A stretch of DNA of 64,000 bases from Nocardia africana NBRC 100379 (GTDB lineage Bacteria > Actinomycetota > Actinomycetes > Mycobacteriales > Mycobacteriaceae). The stretch lies in assembly GCF_001612635.1 (NCBI RefSeq), contig NZ_BDAV01000009.1:248001-312000 (forward strand), written 5' to 3'. Below, piece by piece: positions 40,773 through 49,731 of the stretch. Made by a program: the position numbers and the translations under genes. The first letter of the stretch is position 1; every line of letters begins with the position of its first letter. A model generated the notes under the pieces. That model made no database searches, was not told where the DNA came from, and saw nothing but the letters and a program-made list of their open reading frames with translations.

Positions 40773-41585
40773 TCACACCTTCTTGCCGACCGCGCCGTAG
40801 AGCGAGACCTTCTTGTCGTGGTCGGCGGGATGTTCGATGCCCTCCTGCCGCCACCGGTGGATCACCTCGACCCCCGGCTCGACGAGTGCGAGGCCGTCGA
40901 AGAAGCGGGCGACCTCGTCGCGGCTGCGCGGGCGCACCGGAATGCCCTGATCCGAATACACCTGCAGCAGCCGGCCCATCCCGTCGGGATCGTCGGCGCC
41001 GTTGTCGAAATCCGTGGTGACATGGCTCATCGCGAGATACGAGCCGGGGGCCAGTGCATCCATCAACGTGTCGACCATGCCGTAGACGTCGCCGGGCACG
41101 AAATGGACCACCGCCATCAGCGAAATCGCCACCGGCTGCGACAGATCCAGGGTGTCGCGGAGTTCGCGGGAGCCGAGGATCGCCTCGGGATCCGCCGCGT
41201 CGGCCTGCACATAGGTGGTGCGGCCTTCGGGCGCGCTCACCAGCAACGCCCGGGCGTGCGCGAGCACGATCGGATCGTTGTCGACGTACACCACCCGTGA
41301 CTCGCACGCGTGTTCCTGCGCGACCTGGTGCAGGTTGGGTTCGGTCGGAATCCCGGTGCCGATATCGAGGAACTGCCGCACGCCCTGCTCGGCGAGATAA
41401 CGCGTCGCGGTGCGCATGAATTCGCGGTTGGTGCGCGCGGTCAGGCGGACCGCCGGAAAGTTCGCGAGAGCGGTCTCGGCAGCGCGGCGGTCGGCCTCGT
41501 AGTGGTCCTTGCCGCCGAGGAAGTAGTCGTACATGCGGGCTGGGTGTGCCACATCGGTGCGCAGGTCGACCGGATGATCGGACAC
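40773..41585 (-). CDS. SAM-dependent methyltransferase (PF04672/DUF574 type)
   Basis: 270 residues from the GTG at 41585, with GAGGAG 7 bases upstream. The family opening VAHPARMYDYFLGGKDHYEADR (seen as HPARMYDYFLGGKDHYEAD) is intact, followed by the SAM-binding FLDIGTGIPTEPNLH, VVYVDNDPIVLAHARALL and YVQADAADP. This family is expanded in actinomycetes; no substrate is firmly assigned. It stands alone in a leftward group. Confidence 0.93.
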   Translation of the reverse strand: MSDHPVDLRTDVAHPARMYDYFLGGKDHYEADRRAAETALANFPAVRLTARTNREFMRTATRYLAEQGVRQFLDIGTGIPTEPNLHQVAQEHACESRVVYVDNDPIVLAHARALLVSAPEGRTTYVQADAADPEAILGSRELRDTLDLSQPVAISLMAVVHFVPGDVYGMVDTLMDALAPGSYLAMSHVTTDFDNGADDPDGMGRLLQVYSDQGIPVRPRSRDEVARFFDGLALVEPGVEVIHRWRQEGIEHPADHDKKVSLYGAVGKKV

Positions 41586-41675
41586 GGGAAGGCTCCTCGC
41601 GGGTTGGGTACGTATCGCCGATATATAGCGCATACGGACCAATTCGGCAGCGGGACGGGGTAATGCGTGCTGCGA

Positions 41676-41960
41676 TCAGGCCGGGGCGGGACCGTCGGGC
41701 GGCAGCCGGGGCGACCGGTCCTCGGGCCCGGCATCGTGCGCGGGGCCGATGCGCGGATCGGCGGCGATCTCGGCCGCATCCGAGATCGCCGCCGCCCGCG
41801 TCGCGGCCGCATCGCTCACCCGCAGGGCGTACAGGTGTTGCTCCGGGTCCACCGCGACGAGGCCGTAGTCGAGGTCGACGTCGGCCTCGGTGAGGTGTAG
41901 TTCGCGCAGCGCCGCCGCCAGGGTGGGGTCGGCGGCGAGCCGGACGGTGAGCAGCGGCAT
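41676..41960 (-). CDS. small hypothetical protein downstream of the S8 peptidase
   Basis: 94 residues. The first 60 residues look folded (PLLTVRLAADPTLAAALREL, DVDLDYGLVAVDPEQHLYAL); the last 30 are disordered, ending PRLPPDGPAPA. There is no signal peptide. I do not recognise a family. Its start lies 9 bases after the S8 peptidase stop, so the two are surely co-transcribed. It could be a partner or inhibitor. Being its substrate cannot be excluded. Confidence 0.72.
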   Translation of the reverse strand: MPLLTVRLAADPTLAAALRELHLTEADVDLDYGLVAVDPEQHLYALRVSDAAATRAAAISDAAEIAADPRIGPAHDAGPEDRSPRLPPDGPAPA

Positions 41961-41969
41961 GGTTCCACG

Positions 41970-43283
41970 CTACGCACGGATCTCGGTGTTCTTCAGCTCC
42001 GCCAGCAGGGCGGCGGCGTCGACCACACCGAATCCGTAGTCGTAGTCGAATCCACCGGGCTGTGCGGACGCGGTGCGCCGCAACAGGTCTCGCAACTGGG
42101 CCGGCGGCAGCTTGCTGGCCGGATAGACCGTGCGGACCGCCGCGACCAGCCCGGCGGCGACCGGGCAGGCCGCCGAGGTGCCGGTATCGGGCTCCTGCGC
42201 GCCGAATACCGTCGACCCGAGGAAGTGGGTGTAGCTGCAGATGTCGGGTTTGCGGTCGGACAACCGGCCCGGCCCCTGCGAGGAGTAGCCGACGCGCTGC
42301 CCCTTGGTGTCGACACCGCCGATGCTCAGCACACTCGGATGCGAATTGGCGCCGCCGATCGGCCGATCCCGGTACGCGCACCGCGAATCGGGGCAGTCGC
42401 GACCGCAATTGCCCGCGGCGAACAGGATGTCGGCGCCGGCCGATTCGAGCGAACCGACGATCACATTGAACGGATGCGACGGGTTGTCGGAGTAGTTGCC
42501 CGGCTGCCCCACCGGAAAGTCCCAGTCCGGTGAGAACGCACCCCAGCTGTTGCTGATCACCAGCGTGCGGGTGGCCTCCGGCTGATCGGAGAGCACGGTG
42601 CGCAGGTGCGCGTAGGCGGCCAGCGCGTCCGAGAGCAGCCCGTCCATCGTGGAGCCGCCGCGAGTCTTGCTCTGCAGCACCGGAATATCGAGCAGCGTGG
42701 CGTTGGGCGCGCCGATCAGGGTGTCGAACGCGCACATCGATCCGTGGTCGACCGGGAACTGTCCGGCGGCGCCGCTCACCCCCGGCGGGTTCCAGCTGCG
42801 CGCGGCGTCGACGGTCACCGGGCCGCCACGCGCCTGCTCGACGCGGGCGGCGTTGATCCCGGTGTCGACGATCGCCACCGCGACGGATTTTCCGTCCATT
42901 CCAGCGGCGGCCAGATCGGCGGTGTGCAGCAGGGTTTGGACGTCGTGCCAGGTCCCGACCGCCGGGTCGCCGCCGCAGGTGAGGTTCGTCTCGATCCGCG
43001 GGTCGGCGAAAACGCCTGCCACACCCCGGGTTCCGGTCAGCCGCGCCACGGTGGCGTCGAGGTCGTCGTCGGGGATCTGTCCGCGCACTACCACCGAACC
43101 CGCGCCGGCCTGTTCGGCGGCCACCGTATCCGGGACCGACAGCGGGGCGAAGTCGTGGTCGAGGTCGAACCCGGGCAAATCGCCGGCCACATCGGCCGGG
43201 GCCACCGAGACGGCCGGATCGGCAACTGCGGCAATCAGATCGGCGGAGGGACGGAGTTGAATGAGTGCGCGCATATCTGCCAT
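41970..43283 (-). CDS. S8 family subtilisin-like serine peptidase, no signal peptide
   Basis: 437 residues. The triad is intact: aspartate in AVAIVDTGINAARVEQ, histidine in VDHGSMCAF, oxyanion asparagine in FAAGNCGRD and serine in TGTSAACPVAAGLVA. About 135 residues precede the catalytic domain, and could be an inhibitory prodomain, but they have no hydrophobic signal segment. There is no C-terminal membrane anchor, so it is not mycosin-like. It seems cytoplasmic. The start is either ATG 43283 or ATG 43274. Several cysteines lie near the active site (CGRDCPDSRCAY). It is paired with the small gene downstream. Confidence 0.88.
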   Translation of the reverse strand: MADMRALIQLRPSADLIAAVADPAVSVAPADVAGDLPGFDLDHDFAPLSVPDTVAAEQAGAGSVVVRGQIPDDDLDATVARLTGTRGVAGVFADPRIETNLTCGGDPAVGTWHDVQTLLHTADLAAAGMDGKSVAVAIVDTGINAARVEQARGGPVTVDAARSWNPPGVSGAAGQFPVDHGSMCAFDTLIGAPNATLLDIPVLQSKTRGGSTMDGLLSDALAAYAHLRTVLSDQPEATRTLVISNSWGAFSPDWDFPVGQPGNYSDNPSHPFNVIVGSLESAGADILFAAGNCGRDCPDSRCAYRDRPIGGANSHPSVLSIGGVDTKGQRVGYSSQGPGRLSDRKPDICSYTHFLGSTVFGAQEPDTGTSAACPVAAGLVAAVRTVYPASKLPPAQLRDLLRRTASAQPGGFDYDYGFGVVDAAALLAELKNTEIRA

Positions 43284-43339
43284 CCTGCCGCCAATTGCCG
43301 CGGATTTCCTCCTATTGCGGGAACGAAGTGCTCACCCGG

Positions 43340-44251
43340 TCACTGCGCGGCCGAAACCACGTCCACGAGGGCTTGGACGGCCCGGCGGCAATCGTCGCGG
43401 GTGTAGCCGAGCAGACGCACCTCCTCGGCATCCGGTTCGTAGGCCAGGGTGTTGCCGCGGCCCTGGATGATGGAGGCGTCCGGCTGCAATCGGTGCTGCT
43501 CGTCGCGCTCGGCGATGATCCGATCACCGCCGGCGGCGTCGACGAGCATCTGGAAGAACTCCCGGTACGACAGGTTCTGATCGCCGACGAGATAGGCCGC
43601 ACCGGGCTCACCGCGCACCAGAGCACCCCGAATCGCTTGGGCGAGTGAGGCAGCCGACATGTAGTTGGTGCCGCCGGGGGGTGCGAAGTCCGGGATGTCG
43701 GGTTCGTTCCCGGCCGCCCAGGAGACCATTCGCCGATAGCGTCGGGCCGAGGGGCCCGGCACCGCACCGATGATCGACGGCGGATTGACGGTGCACGCGG
43801 TGAACAAGTCGTCGGCGAGCGCGCGGGCGCCCTCGTCGGCGGCTCTGCGGGCCGCGATGTACGGGTTGTGTTCGGCGAGGTTCGGGCGCAGCTGGTGGTA
43901 GTAGCTGCCGACCTGCACGAAACGCGGCACGCCGGCCTGTTTGGCCAGTGCCACGAAACGGGGTACGCCGACGCTCTGGGTGGTCTCCCAGAATTGCCGG
44001 GTGTCGTCCTGGGCAGTCTTGTGCCGCACATCCTGCCCCGCGGCGAACACGATGCCGTCGAAGTGTTCCAGGTGTGCCGCGGTGAAGGTGGGCACCGTGT
44101 AATCGCCCCTCAGCAAAGGAAAATCGGCGACCGGTGAATCGGCCGGTATCGGGCCGCGGCCGGCGACGGTGACGTCGTCACCGTGCTCGCGCAGGTGCAG
44201 CGCGGCGTGCACGCCGATCATGCCGGTGCCGCCGACGATCAGGATCTTCAT
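43340..44251 (-). CDS. NAD-dependent epimerase/dehydratase family protein
   Basis: 303 residues. The N-terminal LIVGGTGMIGVHAALHL is the Rossmann motif of extended short-chain dehydrogenases; VQVGSYYHQLRPNLAEHNPY occupies the region of the catalytic tyrosine, although the classical YxxxK is not clear (NPYIAARRAADE). A C-terminal substrate part contains DQNLSYREFFQMLVDAAG. It probably acts on a sugar nucleotide or a keto compound. It lies between the S8 peptidase and thioesterase genes on one strand, with gaps of about 50 bases. Confidence 0.88.
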   Translation of the reverse strand: MKILIVGGTGMIGVHAALHLREHGDDVTVAGRGPIPADSPVADFPLLRGDYTVPTFTAAHLEHFDGIVFAAGQDVRHKTAQDDTRQFWETTQSVGVPRFVALAKQAGVPRFVQVGSYYHQLRPNLAEHNPYIAARRAADEGARALADDLFTACTVNPPSIIGAVPGPSARRYRRMVSWAAGNEPDIPDFAPPGGTNYMSAASLAQAIRGALVRGEPGAAYLVGDQNLSYREFFQMLVDAAGGDRIIAERDEQHRLQPDASIIQGRGNTLAYEPDAEEVRLLGYTRDDCRRAVQALVDVVSAAQ

Positions 44252-44300
44252 TCGCAGACATCTCTCGCAGGGTGGTGGTGGGTTGAATCCCGGTCGCTCG

Positions 44301-44975
44301 TCAGCGTGGCCGGGGAACCCGCTTGTCGATGAACAAACCCTCCACCGAGACGCAGAGGGTGCCGTCGGCGGTGTGGACCGCGCCGGCCGAGTTGATCTTG
44401 CGGCCGTTCTCCGACACCATCCGGCCGCTGACGGTGAGCGGCTCGAACAAGGGTGTCGGACGGTGATATCGCACGTTCAGCTGCGCCGTCGCGCCGCTGC
44501 GGCCCGACCAGGCGTTCGCCACCCCGAGCGTGTGGTCGAGCAGCAGCGCGGCCACTCCCCCGTGCACATGTCCCGGCGGTCCCTGATACGGAAGCGTCAG
44601 GGTCACGACACCGTCCACCGATCCGTCCGCGCGGCCGGTGAGTGCCAGCGGCGGCGCGATCGCATTCTCCGGACCGGTGACCGGATCGTGCCTGGTCACG
44701 CCCTCACCGCGCCACATATCGATCAGCCGTTCCGCGACCACCGGGGCATGCTGTTCGAGGTGGTCGGCGATGTTGTCGAGTTCCTCGGCCACCCGGTCCA
44801 GATTCGCGTTGGCCCGGTCGGTGCGCAGCAGGGCGTCGATCACCCGCCGCGCCGCCGCCGTCGCGCGGTCGACCGGGACGTCCTGCTGTTCCGATGTCAG
44901 GACGATGTCGGCAGGCGAATTGCGCACTGTGGGAGCGCTTTCCGGCTCCGGATCGGCCGACGTCATCGAATCCAT
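44301..44975 (-). CDS. PaaI/hotdog-fold thioesterase
   Basis: 224 residues from the ATG at 44975, with AGAGGAG about 7 bases upstream. The first 110 residues are charged and helical. The C-terminal half is a hotdog domain: YQGPPGHVHGGVAALLLDHTLGVAN is the conserved loop and helix (seen as GPPGHVHGGVAALLLDH), followed by LNVRYHRPTPLFEPL. It should hydrolyse acyl-CoA thioesters. It is transcribed away from the NTF2-like gene at 45115. Confidence 0.9.
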   Translation of the reverse strand: MDSMTSADPEPESAPTVRNSPADIVLTSEQQDVPVDRATAAARRVIDALLRTDRANANLDRVAEELDNIADHLEQHAPVVAERLIDMWRGEGVTRHDPVTGPENAIAPPLALTGRADGSVDGVVTLTLPYQGPPGHVHGGVAALLLDHTLGVANAWSGRSGATAQLNVRYHRPTPLFEPLTVSGRMVSENGRKINSAGAVHTADGTLCVSVEGLFIDKRVPRPR

Positions 44976-45114
44976 CGTGGTTCTCCTCTGCCGTTCGCGG
45001 GTGTCGCGATACGTCATTCGCACGGTAGCGGTGCCGACGGGCCGACTGTCCGGCGAGGTCCCACCCACCGGAAAGCTCTGGTCCCGTGCCGGGTCGAGCG
45101 GCGAGGATGGGAGC

Positions 45115-45594
45115 GTGGAATCCGCGGACCGACTTGCCATCACCACACTCACGGCGGAGTATGCGCGCGCCGTCGACCGGCGCGACAGTGCCGCGCTCAC
45201 CGCGCTGTTCACCCCGGACGTGGTCCTCGTGTTACCACCCCTGCTGAACGGTACGGAACAGGACGTCGAGCTGGTGGGCAGGCAGAGCGTGGTGTCGTCG
45301 GTCGTCGACTCGGTGTCACGGTTCGTACTCACCCGGCACGTCGTGGAACAGGCCGTGCTCGAGCCGATTTCGGGCGACCGCGCGCGGGGCGAGGTCTACT
45401 GCACGGCACACCACATCTCGCGACGGGCGGACGGTCACCGGGACCGGCGAGTTGCCCTCCGCTATCAGGACACCTTCGCCCGCACCGCGGAAGGCTGGTT
45501 GTTCGCGCGGCGGGAACTGGTGGTCGACTTCACCGAGGACGTCGCGGTTCGCGTTCCGGAGGCCTCCGGCGCCGAGAACGCGGATCCGGACTAG
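45115..45594 (+). CDS. SnoaL/NTF2-like domain protein
   Basis: 159 residues, GTG start after GGGAGC. The order of helix (TTLTAEYARAVDRRDSAAL) and strands (VVLVLPPLL, RARGEVYCTAHHIS, VALRYQDTFARTAEGWLFARRELV) is that of the SnoaL-like ketosteroid-isomerase fold. The function is not known; family members range from isomerases to dehydratases. It overlaps the convergent HrpB stop by four bases. Confidence 0.82.
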   Translation: MESADRLAITTLTAEYARAVDRRDSAALTALFTPDVVLVLPPLLNGTEQDVELVGRQSVVSSVVDSVSRFVLTRHVVEQAVLEPISGDRARGEVYCTAHHISRRADGHRDRRVALRYQDTFARTAEGWLFARRELVVDFTEDVAVRVPEASGAENADPD

Positions 45595-48032
45595 CCGCGG
45601 CCGGCGTTGCGGGCGGTGCCGCGGTGGGCGGGCACGGTCGTGGGGTCTTCGGGCCAGGCGTGTTTGGGATAGCGGCCGCGCAGGTCCGCGCGGACGCGAG
45701 GCCAGCCCGTGCGCCAGAACGAGGCGAGATCCGCGGTGACCGCGACCGGGCGCCGAGCCGGTGAGAGCAGATGCAGCACGATCGGGACGCGGCCGTCGGC
45801 CAGACGCGGTGCGTCCGTCCAGCCGAAGATCTCCTGCACCTTGATCGCGAGCACCGGCGGATCGGCGGAGTAGTCGATGCGGGCGCGGCTGCCGGAAGGC
45901 ACCTGCACACGCTCCGGCGCCAATTCGTCGATGCGGGCCGCGTCCGGCCAGGGCAGCAGGCGGCGCAGGGCGTGGGCGGTGTCGATTCGTTCGAGATCGG
46001 CGCGGCGGCGCGCGGTGGCGAGTTCGGGGCCGAGCCAGACGTCGGCGGCGGCTAGCAGCGCCTCGTCGTCGACCGCCGGCCACGGGTCACCGAGGGTGCG
46101 GTGCAGAAAGTCGAGGCGCTGACGCAGGGCGGTCGCCTCGGCGGGCCAGGACAGCAGGCCGAGGCCGGACGAACGCAGCCCGTGTCGCACGGCGGCGCCG
46201 AGCAAGCTCGGGTCCGGATCGCGAATGACCTTCTCCGACAACGTGATCGCACCGAGCCGTTCGACCCGCCGTGCCACCACGTCGCCGTCGGCCCACTCGA
46301 CCTCGTCGGCGGTCGTCAGCAGATCCGGGGCGGCACGGCGAGCCAGGCGCTCGTCCGCGACCGCGGCCAGCCGGATGTATCCCTCGGAACGACCGGGGTC
46401 GCGGGTGGCGACACCGACCGCGAGCCATTCCGGATCGCCGGTTCCGGAGCCGGGCGGCAGGGTGACCGCGGTGCCGCCGGCCATCAGGTAGCTCGCCGAG
46501 CCGGGGGCGCGGCGGCGCGCCAGCCGTTCCGGATAGGCCAGCGCCACAATGTAAGCGGGATCGTCGGCCCCCTCCGGTCCGTCGACCGTTCGGGCCAGTC
46601 GCTCGGCCTCGCGTCGCCAGCGCACCGGCTGGTCGCGCCGGAGTCGACGCAGGCCGGCGGTGAGATCGACACCCGAGATGAGGGTGTCGTCGTCGAGGGC
46701 GGCGACGACGTCCGCGGCCGGCCGTGCCCCCACCTCGGCCGCTCCGTCGAGTAACGCGCGCGCCAGTCGCGGGTGCAGCCCGACGCGGGCCATGTGGCGC
46801 CCGCGGTCGGTCACGCCACCGTCGGCATTCACGGCTCCCAACGCCTGCAGTACCTTTCGACCGGCGGTCAGCCCACCGGCCGGTGGCGGGTCCCACCAAC
46901 TGAGGCCCTGCCCGTCCGCCGTGCCCCAGCAGGCCAGTTCCAAGGCCAGCCGGGTCAGATCCGCGGTGCGGATCTCCGGCTCGGGATAGGCGGGCAGGGT
47001 GGCGTGCTCGTGCTCCGGCCAGCATCGCCACACCCGGCCCGGTGCCTCGCGCCCGGCCCGCCCGGCGCGCTGGTCGGCGACGGCCGCCGAGACGCGGACC
47101 GTGGCCAGTCCGGACAGCCCGCGCGCCCGATCGATGCGTGGCACTCGGGCAAGACCCGAATCGACCACGGCACGCACGCCCGGCACCGTCAGGCTCGACT
47201 CCGCCACCGCGGTGGCGAGCACCACGCGCCGCCGCGGTCCGGGACGCAAGGCCGTGTCCTGGCTCGCCCCCGACAATCTGCCGTGCAGCGGAACGATATC
47301 CACGTAGCCGTCTGCGTCGAGAAGAGCGGCGACTCTTCTGATTTCGGCCGCTCCCGGGAGGAACACCAGCACGTCGCCCTCGGTGTCGGCCAGTGCGGTC
47401 CGGGTGGCGCGTGCGACCTGGGTGTCGATTCGTTCCCTCGGCAAGGGCGCGACGTAGGTCGTGGCCACGGGAAAGGTCTGCGCTCGGACCCGCACCACCG
47501 GCGCCGCGTCGTCACCACCCAGCAGCGTCGAAAGCCGTTCGGCGGCAACGGTGGCCGATGTGGCGAGTACCCGTAGGTCCGGCCGCAGTCCGGCGCGGGC
47601 GTCCAGCAGCAGTGCGAGCAGCAGGTCCGCGTCCAGATGGCGCTCGTGACATTCGTCGAGCACGACCACGTCGACGCCCGCCAGCTCCGGATCGTCCTGC
47701 AGGCGGCGCACGAGCAGGCCGGAGGTCACGACCTCGATGCGGGTCCGGCGCCCGGCTTTCCGATCGCCGCGGACCGAGTAGCCCACGGTTTCGCCCACCT
47801 GCTCGCCCAGCAATGCAGCCATCCGCGCGGCCGCGGCCCGTGCCGCCAGCCGTCGCGGCTCGGCGACGAGCACCCGGCCGGAGTTGTTCGCCGCCAGCGC
47901 CAACGGCACCAGCGTCGTCTTTCCGGTGCCCGGGGGCGCGACCAGGACCGCGGTGTCGCGGTCGGCCAACGTCGCGACGAGATGATCGAGAACTGCCCGG
48001 ACGGGCAAATCGGGAAGGTCGAGCGCGATCAC
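45591..48032 (-). CDS. hrpB: ATP-dependent helicase HrpB
   Basis: 813 residues, GTG at 48032 overlapping the upstream ligase stop by GTGA. DEAH-type motifs in order: Walker A APPGTGKTT, DECHERH (motif II, DEAH variant DECH), SAT in LATSATV, VLVFLPGAAEIRR, ATAVAESSLTVPGV, and QRAGRAGREAPGRVW (motif VI). The C-terminal HrpB-specific domain is present to near its normal length. HrpB helicases probably unwind RNA; their role is poorly known. Coupling to a ligase and cyclase operon is unusual and may be accidental. Confidence 0.95.
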   Translation of the reverse strand: MIALDLPDLPVRAVLDHLVATLADRDTAVLVAPPGTGKTTLVPLALAANNSGRVLVAEPRRLAARAAAARMAALLGEQVGETVGYSVRGDRKAGRRTRIEVVTSGLLVRRLQDDPELAGVDVVVLDECHERHLDADLLLALLLDARAGLRPDLRVLATSATVAAERLSTLLGGDDAAPVVRVRAQTFPVATTYVAPLPRERIDTQVARATRTALADTEGDVLVFLPGAAEIRRVAALLDADGYVDIVPLHGRLSGASQDTALRPGPRRRVVLATAVAESSLTVPGVRAVVDSGLARVPRIDRARGLSGLATVRVSAAVADQRAGRAGREAPGRVWRCWPEHEHATLPAYPEPEIRTADLTRLALELACWGTADGQGLSWWDPPPAGGLTAGRKVLQALGAVNADGGVTDRGRHMARVGLHPRLARALLDGAAEVGARPAADVVAALDDDTLISGVDLTAGLRRLRRDQPVRWRREAERLARTVDGPEGADDPAYIVALAYPERLARRRAPGSASYLMAGGTAVTLPPGSGTGDPEWLAVGVATRDPGRSEGYIRLAAVADERLARRAAPDLLTTADEVEWADGDVVARRVERLGAITLSEKVIRDPDPSLLGAAVRHGLRSSGLGLLSWPAEATALRQRLDFLHRTLGDPWPAVDDEALLAAADVWLGPELATARRRADLERIDTAHALRRLLPWPDAARIDELAPERVQVPSGSRARIDYSADPPVLAIKVQEIFGWTDAPRLADGRVPIVLHLLSPARRPVAVTADLASFWRTGWPRVRADLRGRYPKHAWPEDPTTVPAHRGTARNAGRG

Positions 48033-49654
48033 CGCAGCCCCAGCACGCGCATCGCGGTGTCGCGAGCGGCCCCGCGGTCGGTCTTGCCGCCCGGGCCGAG
48101 CGGCAGCCGGTCCGCCACCACGACGTATTCGGGCGTGTATTCCTTGGTCACGCCACGAGATTCGAGCCGGCTCGACAGGCCGGCCGCATCCAGGGTCGCG
48201 CCGTCGGCGAGTACGACCACGGCGCAGACACGTTCGCCGTAGACGTCGTCGGGAACACCGACGACAGCGACGTCGGTGACCGACTCGAGTTCGCGCACCA
48301 GGTCCTCGATTTCGATGATCGAGATGTTCTTGCCGCCACGGATGACGAAATCCGATGTCCGTCCGACCACCCGCACCCGGTCGTTCTCGTCGATTTCGAC
48401 GATATCGCCGAGCAGTGTCCACCCGTCGGGTGTGTAGAGCTCGGCGTCGGCGGCCGGGTCGTCCCAGTAGCCGGCCGACACCAGCGGCCCACGCACCGCG
48501 GGACGGCCGCGGCGAACCGCTCCGGCCACGTCGGCGCCGGCGTCGTCGAGCACGCGGACGTTCATCGTGGCCAGCGTCCGGCCGCAGGTGCGCAGCCGGG
48601 TTTCGATGTCGTCGTCGAGGGTGGTCCGGCTCACCGCGCCGCTCTCGTTGGAGCCGTAGAACTGCAGAACCTGGGCGCCGGTGCGTTCCTCGAACGCGCG
48701 GGCATCGCGATACGGCACGGGCTCACCGCCGGTGTACAGCACCCGCAGGCTGGTCAGGTCACGGCGCTCCAGCGCCCCGGAACGCAACAGCATCTTGAAT
48801 TGCGTACTGACACAGCACAGTACGGTGACCCGCTCGCGTTCGATGAGCATCGCGGTCTCCTCGGCATCGAAGCGGGCGCCGACGACGACCGGTATGCCCA
48901 GCAGGGCGGGCAGGAAATGCGCCGACCACAGGCCGAATCCGTACGGCGCCGGAACCACCGAACAGAGGACGTCGCGCGATCCGATCCGGGCGCCCAGCAT
49001 CGCCTCGCGCGCGAAGGCCGTCCATCGTCGCTCGGTATGCGCGACGATCTTCGGTGTCCCGGTCGTCCCCGACGTCGAGTTGAGAATGGTCACCTGCGAC
49101 GGCGTGAAAGACGCCCCGGCGGAAGAGGTCTCGTTCGCGGGCGCCGCGCCGAGACGGTGGTGCGCGACGGCGCCGGACCGCTCGTCGACCACGACGACGT
49201 CGCCCGGCATCACACCTTCGGCGTCGAGTTCGCGGACCAGCGCCTGCCAGGTTCTGCCTCGAATCTCGGGCGCGGTGACCAGTGTCGACGCGGCGGTCCG
49301 GCGCATCACGTGCGCGATCTCGCGCACACCGGATCGCACACCGACGGCCGCGGCGATGCGTCCCGCGCGGTAGCACCCGCACAGCGCCGCGTGGACTGCC
49401 GCGGTATCCGGGAGCAGCAGCGCGACCCGAGAACGTGGGCCACCGGGAGTAGCGCGCACCGTGTCACCGATCGCGTCCGCCGACCGGTCGTATTCGCTCC
49501 AGCTGGTCGACCCGCCGGCGGTGATGAATGCCGCCCGGTGCGGAATCCGTTGCGCCCAGACGCGAACGACGTCGCTGATCGAGTGGTCCATGTAGGACTC
49601 CGGCTCGGTCGCGAAGCTTCCCGGGACGATCGAATCCGCACCGCGGTTCGTCAT
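48029..49654 (-). CDS. AMP-dependent acid-CoA ligase family protein
   Basis: 541 residues from the ATG at 49654, after GAGGTGAGC. The adenylation motif is ILNSTSGTTGTPKIVAHT; later motifs are YTGGEPVPYR, QFYGSNESGA, GWTLLGDIVEIDEND, the hinge VVGRTSDFVIRGGKNIS and the catalytic lysine in LGPGGKTDRGAARD. It resembles benzoate- or cyclohexanecarboxylate-type CoA ligases more than long-chain ones. It stands between the cyclase gene and hrpB. The substrate is unknown. Confidence 0.9.
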   Translation of the reverse strand: MTNRGADSIVPGSFATEPESYMDHSISDVVRVWAQRIPHRAAFITAGGSTSWSEYDRSADAIGDTVRATPGGPRSRVALLLPDTAAVHAALCGCYRAGRIAAAVGVRSGVREIAHVMRRTAASTLVTAPEIRGRTWQALVRELDAEGVMPGDVVVVDERSGAVAHHRLGAAPANETSSAGASFTPSQVTILNSTSGTTGTPKIVAHTERRWTAFAREAMLGARIGSRDVLCSVVPAPYGFGLWSAHFLPALLGIPVVVGARFDAEETAMLIERERVTVLCCVSTQFKMLLRSGALERRDLTSLRVLYTGGEPVPYRDARAFEERTGAQVLQFYGSNESGAVSRTTLDDDIETRLRTCGRTLATMNVRVLDDAGADVAGAVRRGRPAVRGPLVSAGYWDDPAADAELYTPDGWTLLGDIVEIDENDRVRVVGRTSDFVIRGGKNISIIEIEDLVRELESVTDVAVVGVPDDVYGERVCAVVVLADGATLDAAGLSSRLESRGVTKEYTPEYVVVADRLPLGPGGKTDRGAARDTAMRVLGLR

Positions 49655-49731
49655 GCTCACCTCACTCACCTACCGCCACCGATGCCGCGTCCTCAACCGT
49701 AGCCACCGCGCCCGGGCTCGCCGCGCAGCGG

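Noticed and set aside
38932..40800. 624-codon plus-strand frame over the SulP gene
   Set aside because: The minus strand codes for a complete SulP-STAS protein; the plus frame is rich in His, Gln and Arg and has no domain.
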